This document shows positions 8,791-17,764 of a stretch of 64,000 nucleotides of DNA, piece by piece. Within the stretch, counting starts at the first letter, position 1. Each line of letters opens with the position of its first letter. Under the pieces are notes generated by a model. It was not told where the DNA came from. It worked only from the letters and a program-made list of their open reading frames with translations, and made no database searches. This DNA is from Arcobacter sp. (GTDB taxonomy: Bacteria > Campylobacterota > Campylobacteria > Campylobacterales > Arcobacteraceae). The stretch is from NCBI GenBank assembly GCA_002869535.1, contig PKUK01000009.1, forward strand, positions 186,001 to 250,000, given 5' to 3'. The translations under genes were made by a program, and so were the position numbers.

Positions 8791-9213
8791 TCATGAACAC
8801 CTGACGGTCTTCGCTTTTCTTACTTTTTGGTCTCGAAAAAGTAAGCAAAAAAGACTGCCAAGTTGATGAAGGCAAAGCTCCCCTACAGTTTTAAAAGTAT
8901 AAACTATCTAGTGTAAAGAAGCGTAGATAAAAGTAAAGAATCTAAACAAATCAAAAATGCAAATGTCCTTATCCAACCTTTGTTACCAACATTTGCAAAA
9001 GCCGAACGTTTATTTTTCTCTTTTCTAAACAAGATTGGCAACTGTTTGAGTGTTTAAAAGTTCCTAAACGGAAGTTTTAATAAACGAGTTTTGCCAAGCA
9101 GAAAAGATAAAAATAATAAGTGAGGGAACCCAAAGGGCTTTGAAACCGTTGGTGATTTTGCTTACTTTGTTCACACAAAGTAAGAGAAAGCGAAGACCTT
9201 TAGGTGTTTATGA
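8791..9213. repeat. MITE-like element with ~60-bp terminal inverted repeats
   Basis: The left end (8791-8850) and the right end (9151-9213, reverse complement) align over about 60 bases. Both start TCATRAACACCT, share GGTCTTCGCTTT, and contain their own hairpin: CTTACTTTTT with GAAAAAGTAAG on the left, CTTACTTTG with CAAAGTAAG on the right. Inside are more pairings, such as TGCAAATGT with ACATTTGCA (about 8957-8998) and TTGGCAA with TTGCCAA (about 9041-9102). No gene of useful length is present. This architecture is that of a non-autonomous mobile repeat or a structured RNA. The right end supplies the stop codon of the adjacent KAP gene. Confidence 0.7.
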
Positions 9214-10722
9214 AACTGTTTCAAAATTAAATTTATCTGCAAATTCAATTTTTTTGATAACGGTTTCAATTAAATTATTTAATTTGTAATCTCCCCAATC
9301 ATCATAAGTATGTTCTAGTCTCTTGATTAAATAATCTAATCTAGTAGCTTCTTCTCGTTTTTTTCCAAACTTTTGCCTTATCGTCTGTTCTTTTCCATCC
9401 TTATTATCTGTCTCATTATTTAAGTCTCTAATTTCTATTGGTTCCATGCTATTAATGGAACTCATATTTCTTATATATTCTTCTTTTCTTTTTTGTATCA
9501 ATTGATAATACTCTGTATCGTTTTTTCCCGTACTATCAATTAAATTTTCAAGAAAGATACTTACATCTCTGTAAGTATTATCATCTTTAAATATTGGCAA
9601 CACTAACTTTTTTATTGCCCTTCCATCAACTACTTTTTTGATTAAATTATAATACAACTTATTATCATATGCTTTTAACATTTCAAAAAATACAAATACT
9701 TTTAAATGCTCTCCAAATAATCGAGGTTCAATAATATTAAATAATATATGTATTTTTGTAAATATTTGTTCTATGTCTCTTAACTGCAATTGAAAAATAT
9801 TTGCTAGCTTTTTCATAATAGTTAAATGATGAAAGAATTCACTATCTTTAATAATAATACCTTTAGATAGTAAAAGCTTATCTATTTCAAACTCTCCATA
9901 TAAATAATCACAAAAATCATTAATATTAGGATTACTTAGCCAATACTCTAAATCAATAAACCTTTTCAAATAACTATTTGTATTTATATTTCCATATTGT
10001 GATTTAATTGATTCTGATAATTGGACTTTATCTATTGATAAAACAAAAATCAACCTTTTTATTCCAAATACATGTTTTATTCTTTCTAATAATTCTATTG
10101 AATATAAAGGTCTACATCTATCTAATTCATCAATAAATATTATAAAAGGTTTATCTTCATCCATTTTACTTAATACATTTTCAAGTGCATTTTTAAATTC
10201 TTTTAATACATCTTTGTCTCTAGAATAATTTTCTATTAACTCTTTTGTAGATTCTTCACTCATTGAAGATATAGCCTCTTCAATCCCCGAATCATAATCA
10301 AGTACTCCTGCTGTTGAACCTTTTATAAAAGCTGGTAATCCTCTTTTTAATACTTTTCCAGTCATTTTAATAGCTTTATTAAAACCTTGTGGTATAGGTG
10401 TATTTACTGGATAATTTTTTTCAATGTAATTATTTAATTCACCCAATATTGATATTAAAGGCTCCTTAGAAAAGTCATCTTCCCATGCACTAAAATATAT
10501 GCTATTAATATTACATTCATTTTTTATATATGCTTGCCAAAGTTTAACAAAAGTTGTTTTTCCTGAACCCCAACTTGCATTTATACTAAGTACTAATGGC
10601 TCTAAATTTGACTTAATCAATTGAGATAAATCTATTATAGAGTCTTTTCTTTTTAATTTATCATTTTTAAAAATATCATCTTCATTTATTTCAATTGGAT
10701 TATTCTTTTTGATTCTACTCAT
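9208..10722 (-). CDS. KAP-family P-loop NTPase
   Basis: A 504-residue P-loop ATPase of the KAP group of the STAND class. The Walker A motif is ASWGSGKTTF (residues 49-58) and the Walker B motif is IIFIDELDRCRP (194-205), both typical of KAP proteins. The usual membrane insertion between the Walker motifs is replaced here by a moderately hydrophobic segment (RGLPAFIKGSTAGV), so membrane attachment is uncertain. The C-terminal 250 residues are helical and unrecognised. Some KAP proteins, such as plasmid PifA, exclude phages, so a defence role is possible but unproven. The last codons and stop fall in the end of the MITE-like element, which may have reshaped the C-terminus. Confidence 0.85.
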   Translation of the reverse strand: MSRIKKNNPIEINEDDIFKNDKLKRKDSIIDLSQLIKSNLEPLVLSINASWGSGKTTFVKLWQAYIKNECNINSIYFSAWEDDFSKEPLISILGELNNYIEKNYPVNTPIPQGFNKAIKMTGKVLKRGLPAFIKGSTAGVLDYDSGIEEAISSMSEESTKELIENYSRDKDVLKEFKNALENVLSKMDEDKPFIIFIDELDRCRPLYSIELLERIKHVFGIKRLIFVLSIDKVQLSESIKSQYGNINTNSYLKRFIDLEYWLSNPNINDFCDYLYGEFEIDKLLLSKGIIIKDSEFFHHLTIMKKLANIFQLQLRDIEQIFTKIHILFNIIEPRLFGEHLKVFVFFEMLKAYDNKLYYNLIKKVVDGRAIKKLVLPIFKDDNTYRDVSIFLENLIDSTGKNDTEYYQLIQKRKEEYIRNMSSINSMEPIEIRDLNNETDNKDGKEQTIRQKFGKKREEATRLDYLIKRLEHTYDDWGDYKLNNLIETVIKKIEFADKFNFETVS

Positions 10723-10807
10723 TTACAACTCTTTAAATAAAATATTTATAAGTATGTTACATGAATGTTATTTAAAAATTAGCATTTCGACACTTTAACT
10801 CAAATAC

Positions 10808-10931
10808 AAAAAAGCCATATTTTTAGTAAGGTCAAGGAAGAGGAATCAATTTGGGAAGGAGCATACAAGTAGTATGTGACTGAGTAAATTTATTGTTCTG
10901 ACGCAGAAATTGCTAAAAAGATGGCTTTTTT
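10808..10931. ncRNA. Structured intergenic element, possible bidirectional terminator or small RNA
   Basis: Outer arms 10808-10826 and 10913-10931 pair over 19 positions with one mismatch (AAAAAAGCCAT, then TTTTTAG, against their complements). Each strand ends GGCTTTTTT, a terminator-like U tract. The enclosed 86 bases contain a small hairpin CATAC-AAGTA-GTATG (10862-10876) inside GGAAGGAG...TGACTGAG. The stop codon of the zinc-finger gene lies in the right arm. The enclosed sequence is long and well ordered for a simple terminator, so a stable RNA or a dispersed repeat is possible. Confidence 0.6.
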
Positions 10932-11286
10932 ATTCGATGTCGATGTCCCAGATGACAGATACTCCGTATTCTTGATTCAGCGTTATATACTTCTGATAAG
11001 TAACCTTCTCTTTATACTTCTTCGAATGAAAAGTAACAACAACATCCTCTCCCAAAAGCAAAGCTCTCACTTCTCGCTGTTTCAAATACTTCCCATACTT
11101 TCGCAAAGAATTTTGCCAAATCTTAAAATCACAAGTTGCATCAGGGGTAAGTTCAAAGAGTTCTCCATCTTCGCTGTACCATTTGGCATTGGAGCAAGCA
11201 TAAAGCTCTACTTTCTTGCCATTAACCTCTTTTTTTCTTACCTCTATTTGTCCATCTTTACAATAGGGACATTTTCCTAGTATCAA
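10930..11286 (-). CDS. C4 zinc-finger protein related to topoisomerase I zinc domain
   Basis: A 118-residue protein whose N-terminal half resembles the C4 zinc finger of type I topoisomerases: CPYC near residues 6-9, CSNAKWY near 31-37 and CDFKIW near 52-57. The C-terminal half (KREVRALLLGEDVVVTFHSKKYKEK) is unrecognised and basic. The start is TTG at 11286, overlapping the MFS stop as TTGA, with AAGG about 7 bases upstream; an ATG alternative is not available nearby. It is coupled to the MFS gene. Nucleic-acid binding is likely; the role is unknown. Confidence 0.75.
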   Translation of the reverse strand: MILGKCPYCKDGQIEVRKKEVNGKKVELYACSNAKWYSEDGELFELTPDATCDFKIWQNSLRKYGKYLKQREVRALLLGEDVVVTFHSKKYKEKVTYQKYITLNQEYGVSVIWDIDIE

Positions 11287-12431
11287 TTATATGCCTTAAA
11301 TATTTTTCTGTTTAAATATACAAAAATAAAGATTATAAAAAGTAAAAACATGCACAAATATATAGTTTCATCCCAACCATATAATTGATAAAACATTGGA
11401 GGAATTATTGAACCAACCGTTCCTCCTATGTAATAAAAGCTTAGGTACATCCCTGAAGTTAGTGATTTTTGTGACTCTTTTAGAGAATTTGCAATTCTAG
11501 TACTAACCGTATGAACTATAAACATACCTAAACAAAAAAGAAATACGTTTAAAAATATAATAAGAGGATTTTCTACTATATATAGTGTTGTTGAGATTAA
11601 GAAAATTGCTATACCAAATAAAATAGCTCTCATCTCTTTATTGAAAAAGTTTATTATTCTATGAATATAAAGAGATACCACAATACCAATCCCATATCCT
11701 AAATATAATAGTCCTATTTGACTCTCACTTGTAGTTGGGTCTAACTCTTTTAATCTAAATGGTAGGATATTTAAAACTCCAACAAATACAAAAAATATGG
11801 AAAACATCAATAAATATATAACTGTAAATCTTTTATCTCTTAATATATGTGTGATATCTTTTATGGTAGCTTTTGTTAAGTGTGCTTGGGCATCAAATCT
11901 TAATCTTGTAATTAAAAACAAGCCTATAATTGAAGCAAAAGATAAAGACAAGAAAACCATCTGCCAACCAAAAGTTGAGGCAATATACCCAGAAAATACT
12001 CTTCCAACCAATCCACCAAATACTGTAGATGCTACATAAATAGACATGTTTAGTTTCACATTTATTTTATCGATATTTGCCAAAATACTCATGGATGATG
12101 TTAATATTGCTGGAATTACCATAGCTTCTATTGTTCTTATTGTTAAAAACATCTCATATGAGCTTGAAAAAGCTAAACAAGTATTTGTTATAGCTAAAAT
12201 AACAGAAGCTATAAGAAGAACTCTTTTTGCATTTACTCTCTCTAAAATATATCCATAAATAATAGGAGCTATTGCTAAAAATAACATGATTACAGCAGTA
12301 AACTGTAAAGATTTTACAATAGATACATCAAACTCTTTTGCAAGTAGAGGTTGAAGGGGTTGAGTTGCATACATTACAGATAATATCACTACAATATTAT
12401 ATATGATTATAGAGAGTTCTTTTGTTTTCAA
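11283..12431 (-). CDS. Major facilitator superfamily transporter
   Basis: A 382-residue inner-membrane protein with about twelve hydrophobic helices and the MFS layout of two six-helix halves. The loop after helix 2 (GYILERVNAKRVLL) fits the degenerate MFS motif A. The first helix segment (VMYATQPLQPLLAKEF) resembles the YnfM-type drug/arabinose-efflux group. The substrate cannot be told from sequence. It is the first gene of a two-gene unit with the zinc-finger protein. No regulator gene is directly adjacent, though an OmpR-type regulator lies upstream across a terminator. Confidence 0.85.
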   Translation of the reverse strand: MKTKELSIIIYNIVVILSVMYATQPLQPLLAKEFDVSIVKSLQFTAVIMLFLAIAPIIYGYILERVNAKRVLLIASVILAITNTCLAFSSSYEMFLTIRTIEAMVIPAILTSSMSILANIDKINVKLNMSIYVASTVFGGLVGRVFSGYIASTFGWQMVFLSLSFASIIGLFLITRLRFDAQAHLTKATIKDITHILRDKRFTVIYLLMFSIFFVFVGVLNILPFRLKELDPTTSESQIGLLYLGYGIGIVVSLYIHRIINFFNKEMRAILFGIAIFLISTTLYIVENPLIIFLNVFLFCLGMFIVHTVSTRIANSLKESQKSLTSGMYLSFYYIGGTVGSIIPPMFYQLYGWDETIYLCMFLLFIIFIFVYLNRKIFKAYN

Positions 12432-12454
12432 TTTTATACGATTTTAATAGAAAT

Positions 12455-12486
12455 AAAAAAAGGTGAGAAATAATTCTCACCTTTTT
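12455..12486. terminator. Rho-independent terminator after the response regulator
   Basis: GGTGAGAA (12462-12469), loop ATAA, TTCTCACC (12474-12481), with A runs on one side and T runs on the other. On the minus strand it follows the response-regulator stop; it also separates that gene from the MFS gene. Confidence 0.85.
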
Positions 12487-12506
12487 AAAAGTTTTATAAA
12501 TATAGA

Positions 12507-13223
12507 TTACATATAAGGTAATTCTATAATATAACCGTAACCTTTTTGAGAGATGATAAAGTCATCATCAATAATTTTATCTTTTAATCTTTTCATTACT
12601 GTTCTAAATGCAGAATCATTTGTTGATAAGTCTCCCCAAACATCTTCTTTAAATTTCTCAACAGAAACAACTTCTCCTAAGTTTTTAATTAAAACTTCTA
12701 AAATATGAGACTCTTTTTTAGATAGTTTTACACTTAGTCCATCTTTGTATAATAGACTTCTAGATCTATTATATGTATATGTATTATTTAAAGCTAGTGG
12801 TGAATCATCTTCTGTACTATCTTTTTTTGCATTTAATAACTCTTCGTTTGCTTTTTGAAGCATATCCATCATATTGTCAACATTTAATGGTTTTACAAAG
12901 TATCCTAGGACTTTTAAGTTAATAAGTTTTAATAAATCTTCTTCATTTTTATGTGCAGAAACTATAATAAACTTTTGTTCTGGAACCAATTCCAAAATTT
13001 CATCAATCATTTCAATACCATCTTTATTTGGCATCTTAATATCTGTTAAGACTAAATCAAAACATCTATTATCATTGAAACTCTCTTTATAAAAATCAAT
13101 TCCCTCTTGTCCATCACTTGCTACAACAACTTCATCAAAAATTGTATTTAAATAAAAAGATAGTGTTTTTCTAGCAACTTCTTCGTCTTCTACGAGTAAG
13201 ACTCTAGTTGTATATGTACTCAT
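12507..13223 (-). CDS. OmpR/PhoB-type response regulator
   Basis: A 238-residue two-domain regulator. The receiver domain has the acidic pair in VEDEE (residues 11-15), phospho-acceptor Asp61 in LTDIKMP, the signalling serine in IIVSAHK and the conserved Lys112 in FVKPLN. The C-terminal winged helix (about 145-238) has LSKKESHILEVL and RTVMKRLKDKI, ending in GYGYII. It is an orphan: no histidine kinase lies next to it in this window, so the partner and target genes are unknown. The 5' side has an extended -10 box, and a terminator follows it. Confidence 0.92.
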   Translation of the reverse strand: MSTYTTRVLLVEDEEVARKTLSFYLNTIFDEVVVASDGQEGIDFYKESFNDNRCFDLVLTDIKMPNKDGIEMIDEILELVPEQKFIIVSAHKNEEDLLKLINLKVLGYFVKPLNVDNMMDMLQKANEELLNAKKDSTEDDSPLALNNTYTYNRSRSLLYKDGLSVKLSKKESHILEVLIKNLGEVVSVEKFKEDVWGDLSTNDSAFRTVMKRLKDKIIDDDFIISQKGYGYIIELPYM

Positions 13224-13263
13224 TTAGAGCTCCTATATTTAATTCTTTTATCTTATAATTATT

Positions 13264-13272
13264 ATTATAGCA
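13264..13272 (-). promoter_or_regulatory. Extended -10 promoter element of the response-regulator gene
   Basis: Read on the minus strand the bases are TGCTATAAT, a TGN-TATAAT extended -10, about 41 bases before the ATG. No good -35 box is seen, which fits an extended -10 promoter. AGGAGC is the ribosome site. Confidence 0.5.
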
Positions 13273-13327
13273 TTTTTTTGCTTTTTTTTATTAAACAAAA
13301 AAACTACATAAAATTATTTAATATTTA

Positions 13328-14056
13328 TTAAAAAAAATATTTAACTTTTGCTAAATATAATCCATTGGCAGGGGCTGGTATTTTATTTGTTATTTTTTTC
13401 TTTTCAAGTTGATTTTTTAAATCATCTTTTGATAATTTTCCATCAGAGATTTTAAGTAAAAATCCTACCATAAGCCTGATTTGTGACCTTAAGTATGAGT
13501 TTGCTTCAAACTTAAAAATATAAAAATCTTTATATTTATAAAATTTAGTATCATAAACTTCTCTAACTAGATTCTCCTTATCACTACCAAGCTTATGAAA
13601 ATATTCAAAATCATGCAAACCATTAAATAATTGTATGGCTTCTTTAATCTTCTGTTCATTTATACTTTTTACAAAGGTGACATAGTTTGCTAAAAAGTGT
13701 GTTATCTCTTTTGTACTTACTACATATCTGTAAACTCTTTTTTTTGCATGAAATCTTGAGTGAAACTCATCACTTACTTTTTTGATATTTTTAATTCTAA
13801 TGGAAGTTGGTAATTTGTGATTCAAAACTTTTTTTAGTTTTTTTAAATCTGACCAAAAAATAGGGATATTGATATTAAAAACTTGCCCTGTAGCATGAAC
13901 TTGTTTATCTGTTCTTCCACTTAAAATTATTTTAGGTTCTATATTTAAAAGATTGAAAACTTCTATAAGTTTGTTTTCTACACTTTTTTTATTGGGTTGT
14001 CTTTGGGAACCTTGATAAGAAAAGCCATCATAAGAGATGGTAATTTTTACGTTCAT
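13328..14056 (-). CDS. truA: tRNA pseudouridine(38-40) synthase TruA
   Basis: Makes pseudouridine at positions 38, 39 and 40 of the tRNA anticodon arm. The 242-residue protein has the TruA opening ITISYDGFSYQGSQRQ and the catalytic Asp50 in SGRTDKQVHATGQV, with the later conserved LRSQIRLMVGFLL segment. Length is normal. Its ATG shares a base with the stop of the permease gene upstream, so translation is coupled. It is the last gene of the glmU-coaBC-uppS-peptidase-permease-truA run. Confidence 0.95.
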   Translation of the reverse strand: MNVKITISYDGFSYQGSQRQPNKKSVENKLIEVFNLLNIEPKIILSGRTDKQVHATGQVFNINIPIFWSDLKKLKKVLNHKLPTSIRIKNIKKVSDEFHSRFHAKKRVYRYVVSTKEITHFLANYVTFVKSINEQKIKEAIQLFNGLHDFEYFHKLGSDKENLVREVYDTKFYKYKDFYIFKFEANSYLRSQIRLMVGFLLKISDGKLSKDDLKNQLEKKKITNKIPAPANGLYLAKVKYFF

Positions 14057-15075
14057 TAATATACTTTTTGAACATTTGACTTATATATATAGTATGATAA
14101 GATTGCCCAAAAAACTGCAACTACAATAATTGAAGCAAAACCTATTGCTTTTGTTAGTGGGTCTGAGATTAAATAAAAGCCAACAACACTAACAATTGCA
14201 TAAGCAACTGACCTATTCTTCTCATATCTGGGATTAAAGTATCCAAAAGCAACTACTAAATAAATAGAAATAAAAGGGAAAATAGAAGTTAAAACATAAA
14301 AAGAGAGTTTTGCAACATGACTTTTACTATTACTTCTTATATTCCAATAATCAAAGGCATCTGTAAAAGGTGTAATTGAAGACTCACTTAAAGTATCATT
14401 TATATGCATTACTTTATAATCAATTTGATTGATTTTATCTTTTTCAAAAAAGAAAGTTTTACCATCTTTTAAAACAAAACTTAAATTTCCTGAGTCATTA
14501 TTTAATCTAGCATTTTTAGCAATTATAAATTGGTCTGCATCTTTTTTTTGTGCTTTAAATAACTTTACCTCTTCATATAATTTATCATCTTTTTTACTAA
14601 TATATATAAGCCAGTCACCAAACTTTTGCCCAAATTCAGATGCTTTAATATTAAAATTAGCCTCTTTTGTTTTTTGATTAATCATCTCTTGGGAAAGGTA
14701 TTTTGTCTTTGGGATCAATCCAATAGAGATAATTAAAAGAGAAATAGACATTATAAAAGTGATTGGTAAAAATATCTTTAAAATATTTGTTGGGTTTAAC
14801 CCAAATGAAGTAATTACTATCAATTCATACTCACTAGACAACTTTGATAAGGTGATTACCAATGAAACAAAAAAAGATATAGGCATAGTATAAAATATAA
14901 TACTTGGAAGGTTATACGCATAGAGTGTAAGTAATTCAAATAAATAAATCGTAATAACTGATGTCACCGAAGCAATTCTTACTAAAAATATTATTGATGT
15001 AATAAAATAGAGTACTAAAAAAATAGGAAAAAATGTATTAGAAAATTGAGATAGTAAATACTGTTTTAGCTTCAC
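14056..15075 (-). CDS. LptF/LptG-family (YjgP/YjgQ) permease
   Basis: A 339-residue membrane protein of the YjgP/YjgQ family, which moves lipopolysaccharide from the inner to the outer membrane together with LptB and LptC. It shows three N-terminal helices (about residues 10-120), a periplasmic beta-rich segment (about 125-240, with NARLNNDSGNLSFVLKDG), then three C-terminal helices ending KSNVQKVY. Whether it is the F or the G subunit cannot be decided from this window, since the partner is not present. It overlaps the peptidase gene by 4 bases. Confidence 0.85.
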   Translation of the reverse strand: MKLKQYLLSQFSNTFFPIFLVLYFITSIIFLVRIASVTSVITIYLFELLTLYAYNLPSIIFYTMPISFFVSLVITLSKLSSEYELIVITSFGLNPTNILKIFLPITFIMSISLLIISIGLIPKTKYLSQEMINQKTKEANFNIKASEFGQKFGDWLIYISKKDDKLYEEVKLFKAQKKDADQFIIAKNARLNNDSGNLSFVLKDGKTFFFEKDKINQIDYKVMHINDTLSESSITPFTDAFDYWNIRSNSKSHVAKLSFYVLTSIFPFISIYLVVAFGYFNPRYEKNRSVAYAIVSVVGFYLISDPLTKAIGFASIIVVAVFWAILSYYIYKSNVQKVY

Positions 15076-15869
15076 AAAATAACCTTTGAAATTTGAAATA
15101 TATACTCAATAAAAAAACCTAAAGACAAATAAGGTATAAAAGCTGTCTGTCTTTCATTTTTTTTAGCGTTGTTATATATTGAGGGAATTATAGCAAAAAG
15201 TGCTGCTAAAAATATAGCAATGAGCCCAGAACTTAATCCTAACACTGCACCAATTACTGCAATTACTGGTAAATCACCCTCACCTAGTGCTTTTTGAGTT
15301 TTTAGAGTCTCATCTTTTAATATCTTTGATTTTATATTTTGAATATAAAAAGTAATAATAAAATCAAGTATTACAAAAGCCCCTGCAAAAATAAACCCGT
15401 ATTTTATAGAGTTTAAAAAGTCATTATGAATATAAGAAAAACCAAAAATAAGTACAAGTAATAAAATCCAATCAGGAACTGCTTTATATTCTAAATCAAT
15501 AAAAGATAATACAAGTAGAGTATAAAATAGTGCCAAAATCAAAAAATACTCTAAAGAAACCCCTATTTTTAAAAATAAAGCTAAAGCAACAAGGGCAGAT
15601 AAAACTTCTATAAAAAAATACTGCATAGAGTACTTTTCATCACAATACTTACATCTTCCTGCAAGAATTATAAATGAAACAATAGGAATATTATGATACC
15701 ACACTATAGTTTTTTGACAATTAGTACAATGACTTCTTGGGGTAATAATAGATTCACATTTTGGTACTCTATAAATAACTACATTTAAAAATGAGCCAAT
15801 AATTGCACCAAAAATAAATACAGAAATACTATACAGCTCCAAATCTTCTCTCTCTATTGGTATAATCAC
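15072..15869 (-). CDS. Type IV prepilin peptidase / leader peptidase (A24 family)
   Basis: Membrane aspartyl protease that trims, and usually N-methylates, type IV prepilins and pseudopilins. The first segment holds GSFLNVVIYRVPKCE, followed by two CxxC pairs (CTNC and CKYC) that form the zinc-binding loop of the methylase part. The catalytic aspartates are in SFIDLEYKAVPD and in LGEGDLPVIAVIG. About seven further helices follow. The longest start is the GTG at 15869, inside uppS; no ATG exists before the conserved region, so the start is uncertain (TTG or CTG nearer the uppS stop are alternatives). Pilin genes are not in this window. Confidence 0.85.
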   Translation of the reverse strand: MIIPIEREDLELYSISVFIFGAIIGSFLNVVIYRVPKCESIITPRSHCTNCQKTIVWYHNIPIVSFIILAGRCKYCDEKYSMQYFFIEVLSALVALALFLKIGVSLEYFLILALFYTLLVLSFIDLEYKAVPDWILLLVLIFGFSYIHNDFLNSIKYGFIFAGAFVILDFIITFYIQNIKSKILKDETLKTQKALGEGDLPVIAVIGAVLGLSSGLIAIFLAALFAIIPSIYNNAKKNERQTAFIPYLSLGFFIEYIFQISKVIL

Positions 15870-16509
15870 TTAATAAATCATCAAATTCATTTTTAGAAAA
15901 CTCAGGCCAATAGGTCTTTGTAAAAAACATCTCTGCATAGGCACATTGCCATAAAAGATAATTTGAAAGTCTAATCTCTCCACTTGTTCGTATAAGCATA
16001 TCCACATCTGGAATACCTGCTGTATCTAGGCAAGATTCAATATTATCTTGGTTAACTTCAAGTTTTTTATCAACTAGCTTTTTTACTGCCCTTGTTATTT
16101 CATCTCTTGAACCATAATTTAAAGCTAATACTTGAGTAAGACCTTGTCCATTTTTTGTTTTTTCTTGGGTATCATTTATAACTTTTTGTAAAGATTTTGA
16201 AAACTTTGACAAATCACCTATTGCTTTAAACTTCACACTATTTTCTAAATATATTGATAGCTCATTTTTTAAATATCTTTCCAATAGTTTCATCAAAAAT
16301 TCTACTTCAAGTTTTGGACGTGACCAATTTTCTGTTGAAAATGCATAAAGAGTCAAATATTTGATTCCCAAATTATTTGCATGGGTTGTAATCTCTCTTA
16401 CAGTTTTAGCCCCCTCTTCATGACCAGCAGTTCTATTTAACCCCTGCTCTTTTGCCCATCTACCATTGCCATCCATGATAATAGCAACATGTTCTGGCAT
16501 ATTATTCAT
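15829..16509 (-). CDS. uppS: Undecaprenyl diphosphate synthase (UppS)
   Basis: Cis-prenyltransferase that makes the C55 lipid carrier for peptidoglycan and surface glycans. The 226-residue protein opens with the signature IIMDGNGRWAKEQGLNRTAGH, holding the metal-binding Asp, and ends with the conserved RTSGEIRLSNYLLWQ and RERRFGAV segments. Length is normal. GGAG precedes the ATG by four bases, and the start overlaps the coaBC stop by 8 bases. It is useful context that the carrier lipid gene lies upstream of a large glycan locus, though on the other strand. Confidence 0.95.
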   Translation of the reverse strand: MNNMPEHVAIIMDGNGRWAKEQGLNRTAGHEEGAKTVREITTHANNLGIKYLTLYAFSTENWSRPKLEVEFLMKLLERYLKNELSIYLENSVKFKAIGDLSKFSKSLQKVINDTQEKTKNGQGLTQVLALNYGSRDEITRAVKKLVDKKLEVNQDNIESCLDTAGIPDVDMLIRTSGEIRLSNYLLWQCAYAEMFFTKTYWPEFSKNEFDDLLSDYTNRERRFGAV

Positions 16510-17764
16510 AAAACTCCAAAGATAAAGTATTTAAAAGATTTAAAGAGACATCTAATTTATCCCCCTCAAAACTTATTGTTTTATCATTTGTTATCAAATC
16601 AATCTTATTTGAACTAGAACCAAAAGAGTTATTCTCATCAATTATATTTAGACAAACTCCATCGATGTTTTTTTCACTTCTCATATTTTTTGCATTTTCA
16701 TAGGCAAGTTTTTTATCCATCTCAGCTTTAAAGCCAATAGTGTAAATATCGCTTTTTTCTAAATTTGATAGCAGGTCAATATTTTGTCTTAACTCTAAAT
16801 TCCACTTTTGTCCAAGTGCAGCTTTTTTTAGTTTTCCACTTTGTGGAAACGAAGGAAGATAATCACTCACTGCTGCTACCATAAAAAGATATGGTTTTTT
16901 TTGTATTAGACTTGGATTTGATTTATCCATTAAAGTGGTAGAACTCATTATTCCTTTTTTGGCAACTCTAATAGAATCTTCTAGATATTTATACATCTCT
17001 TGAGAGCTTTGTGCTTCTATTATATGTATCTCTTTTGGTAAATTTTCATGTCCTCTTGAACTAATCAAACAAACATCTGCACCTTTTAAATAAAGTGCTA
17101 AAGCTAAAGAAGCAGCCATTTTTCCTGAAGAAAAATTAGAGATATATCTAACATCATCAATTTTTTCTACACTTCCTCCACCACTTAAAACTACTTTCCT
17201 ATTTTCCCAATACTCATCTTTTAATAACTCTTTTAAAGTAGTATAATAGATATCATCAACTTCACTTAAAGCACCATTTCCTATATCTCTACAAGCTAAC
17301 TCTTTTGATACTGAGTCTATGATTTTATAATTACAAAGTTTTAGCATCTTCATACTTGCTTTTGTAATGGGATTTTGTATCATATTTGTATTTGCAGCAG
17401 GACAAAGAAGTTTTACTCTTGGGTAGGCTAACGCTGTTTGAGTTAATATATTATCTGCAATACCATTGCTTAGTTTATTGATTGTATTTGCGCTAGCAGG
17501 AGCTATGACAAAAATATCAGCCCACTTTCCAATTGCTATGTGATTATAGTGGGAGTCTTTATTCCAAGACTCATTTGTATCATCTAAAATTTGTGCTTGT
17601 GAAATAGTTTCAAAAGTTAAAGGTGTGATAAATTTTTTAGCAGAAGATGTCATAATAACTTTTACATTTGCCTCAGCTTTTATATATAATCTTATTAGTT
17701 CTAAGGTTTTATATATAGCAATTGAGCCTGTAACTCCTACTAAAATGTTTTTATCTTTAAGCAT
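16502..17764 (-). CDS. coaBC: Bifunctional CoaBC (phosphopantothenoylcysteine synthase/decarboxylase)
   Basis: Two steps of coenzyme A synthesis. The N-terminal flavoprotein decarboxylase (about 1-185) has [16 protein letters not shown], the active-site region [31 protein letters not shown], and the catalytic Cys in [11 protein letters not shown]. The C-terminal CTP-dependent synthase (about 190-420) has [20 protein letters not shown] and MVAAVSDY. The ATG at 17764 is chosen because GGA lies 9 bases upstream, giving 420 residues and an 8-base overlap with glmU; a TTG four codons upstream is less likely. Confidence 0.94.
   Translation of the reverse strand: MLKDKNILVGVTGSIAIYKTLELIRLYIKAEANVKVIMTSSAKKFITPLTFETISQAQILDDTNESWNKDSHYNHIAIGKWADIFVIAPASANTINKLSNGIADNILTQTALAYPRVKLLCPAANTNMIQNPITKASMKMLKLCNYKIIDSVSKELACRDIGNGALSEVDDIYYTTLKELLKDEYWENRKVVLSGGGSVEKIDDVRYISNFSSGKMAASLALALYLKGADVCLISSRGHENLPKEIHIIEAQSSQEMYKYLEDSIRVAKKGIMSSTTLMDKSNPSLIQKKPYLFMVAAVSDYLPSFPQSGKLKKAALGQKWNLELRQNIDLLSNLEKSDIYTIGFKAEMDKKLAYENAKNMRSEKNIDGVCLNIIDENNSFGSSSNKIDLITNDKTISFEGDKLDVSLNLLNTLSLEFYE

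Noticed and set aside
10921-11280. Plus-strand open frame of 119 codons opposite the zinc-finger gene
   Set aside because: Mirror of the C4 zinc-finger protein, whose cysteine pattern and coupling to the MFS gene show which strand is coding.
13270-13300. Terminator-like AGCA-T7-GCT run after truA
   Set aside because: Stem is only three or four pairs and overlaps the response-regulator promoter.
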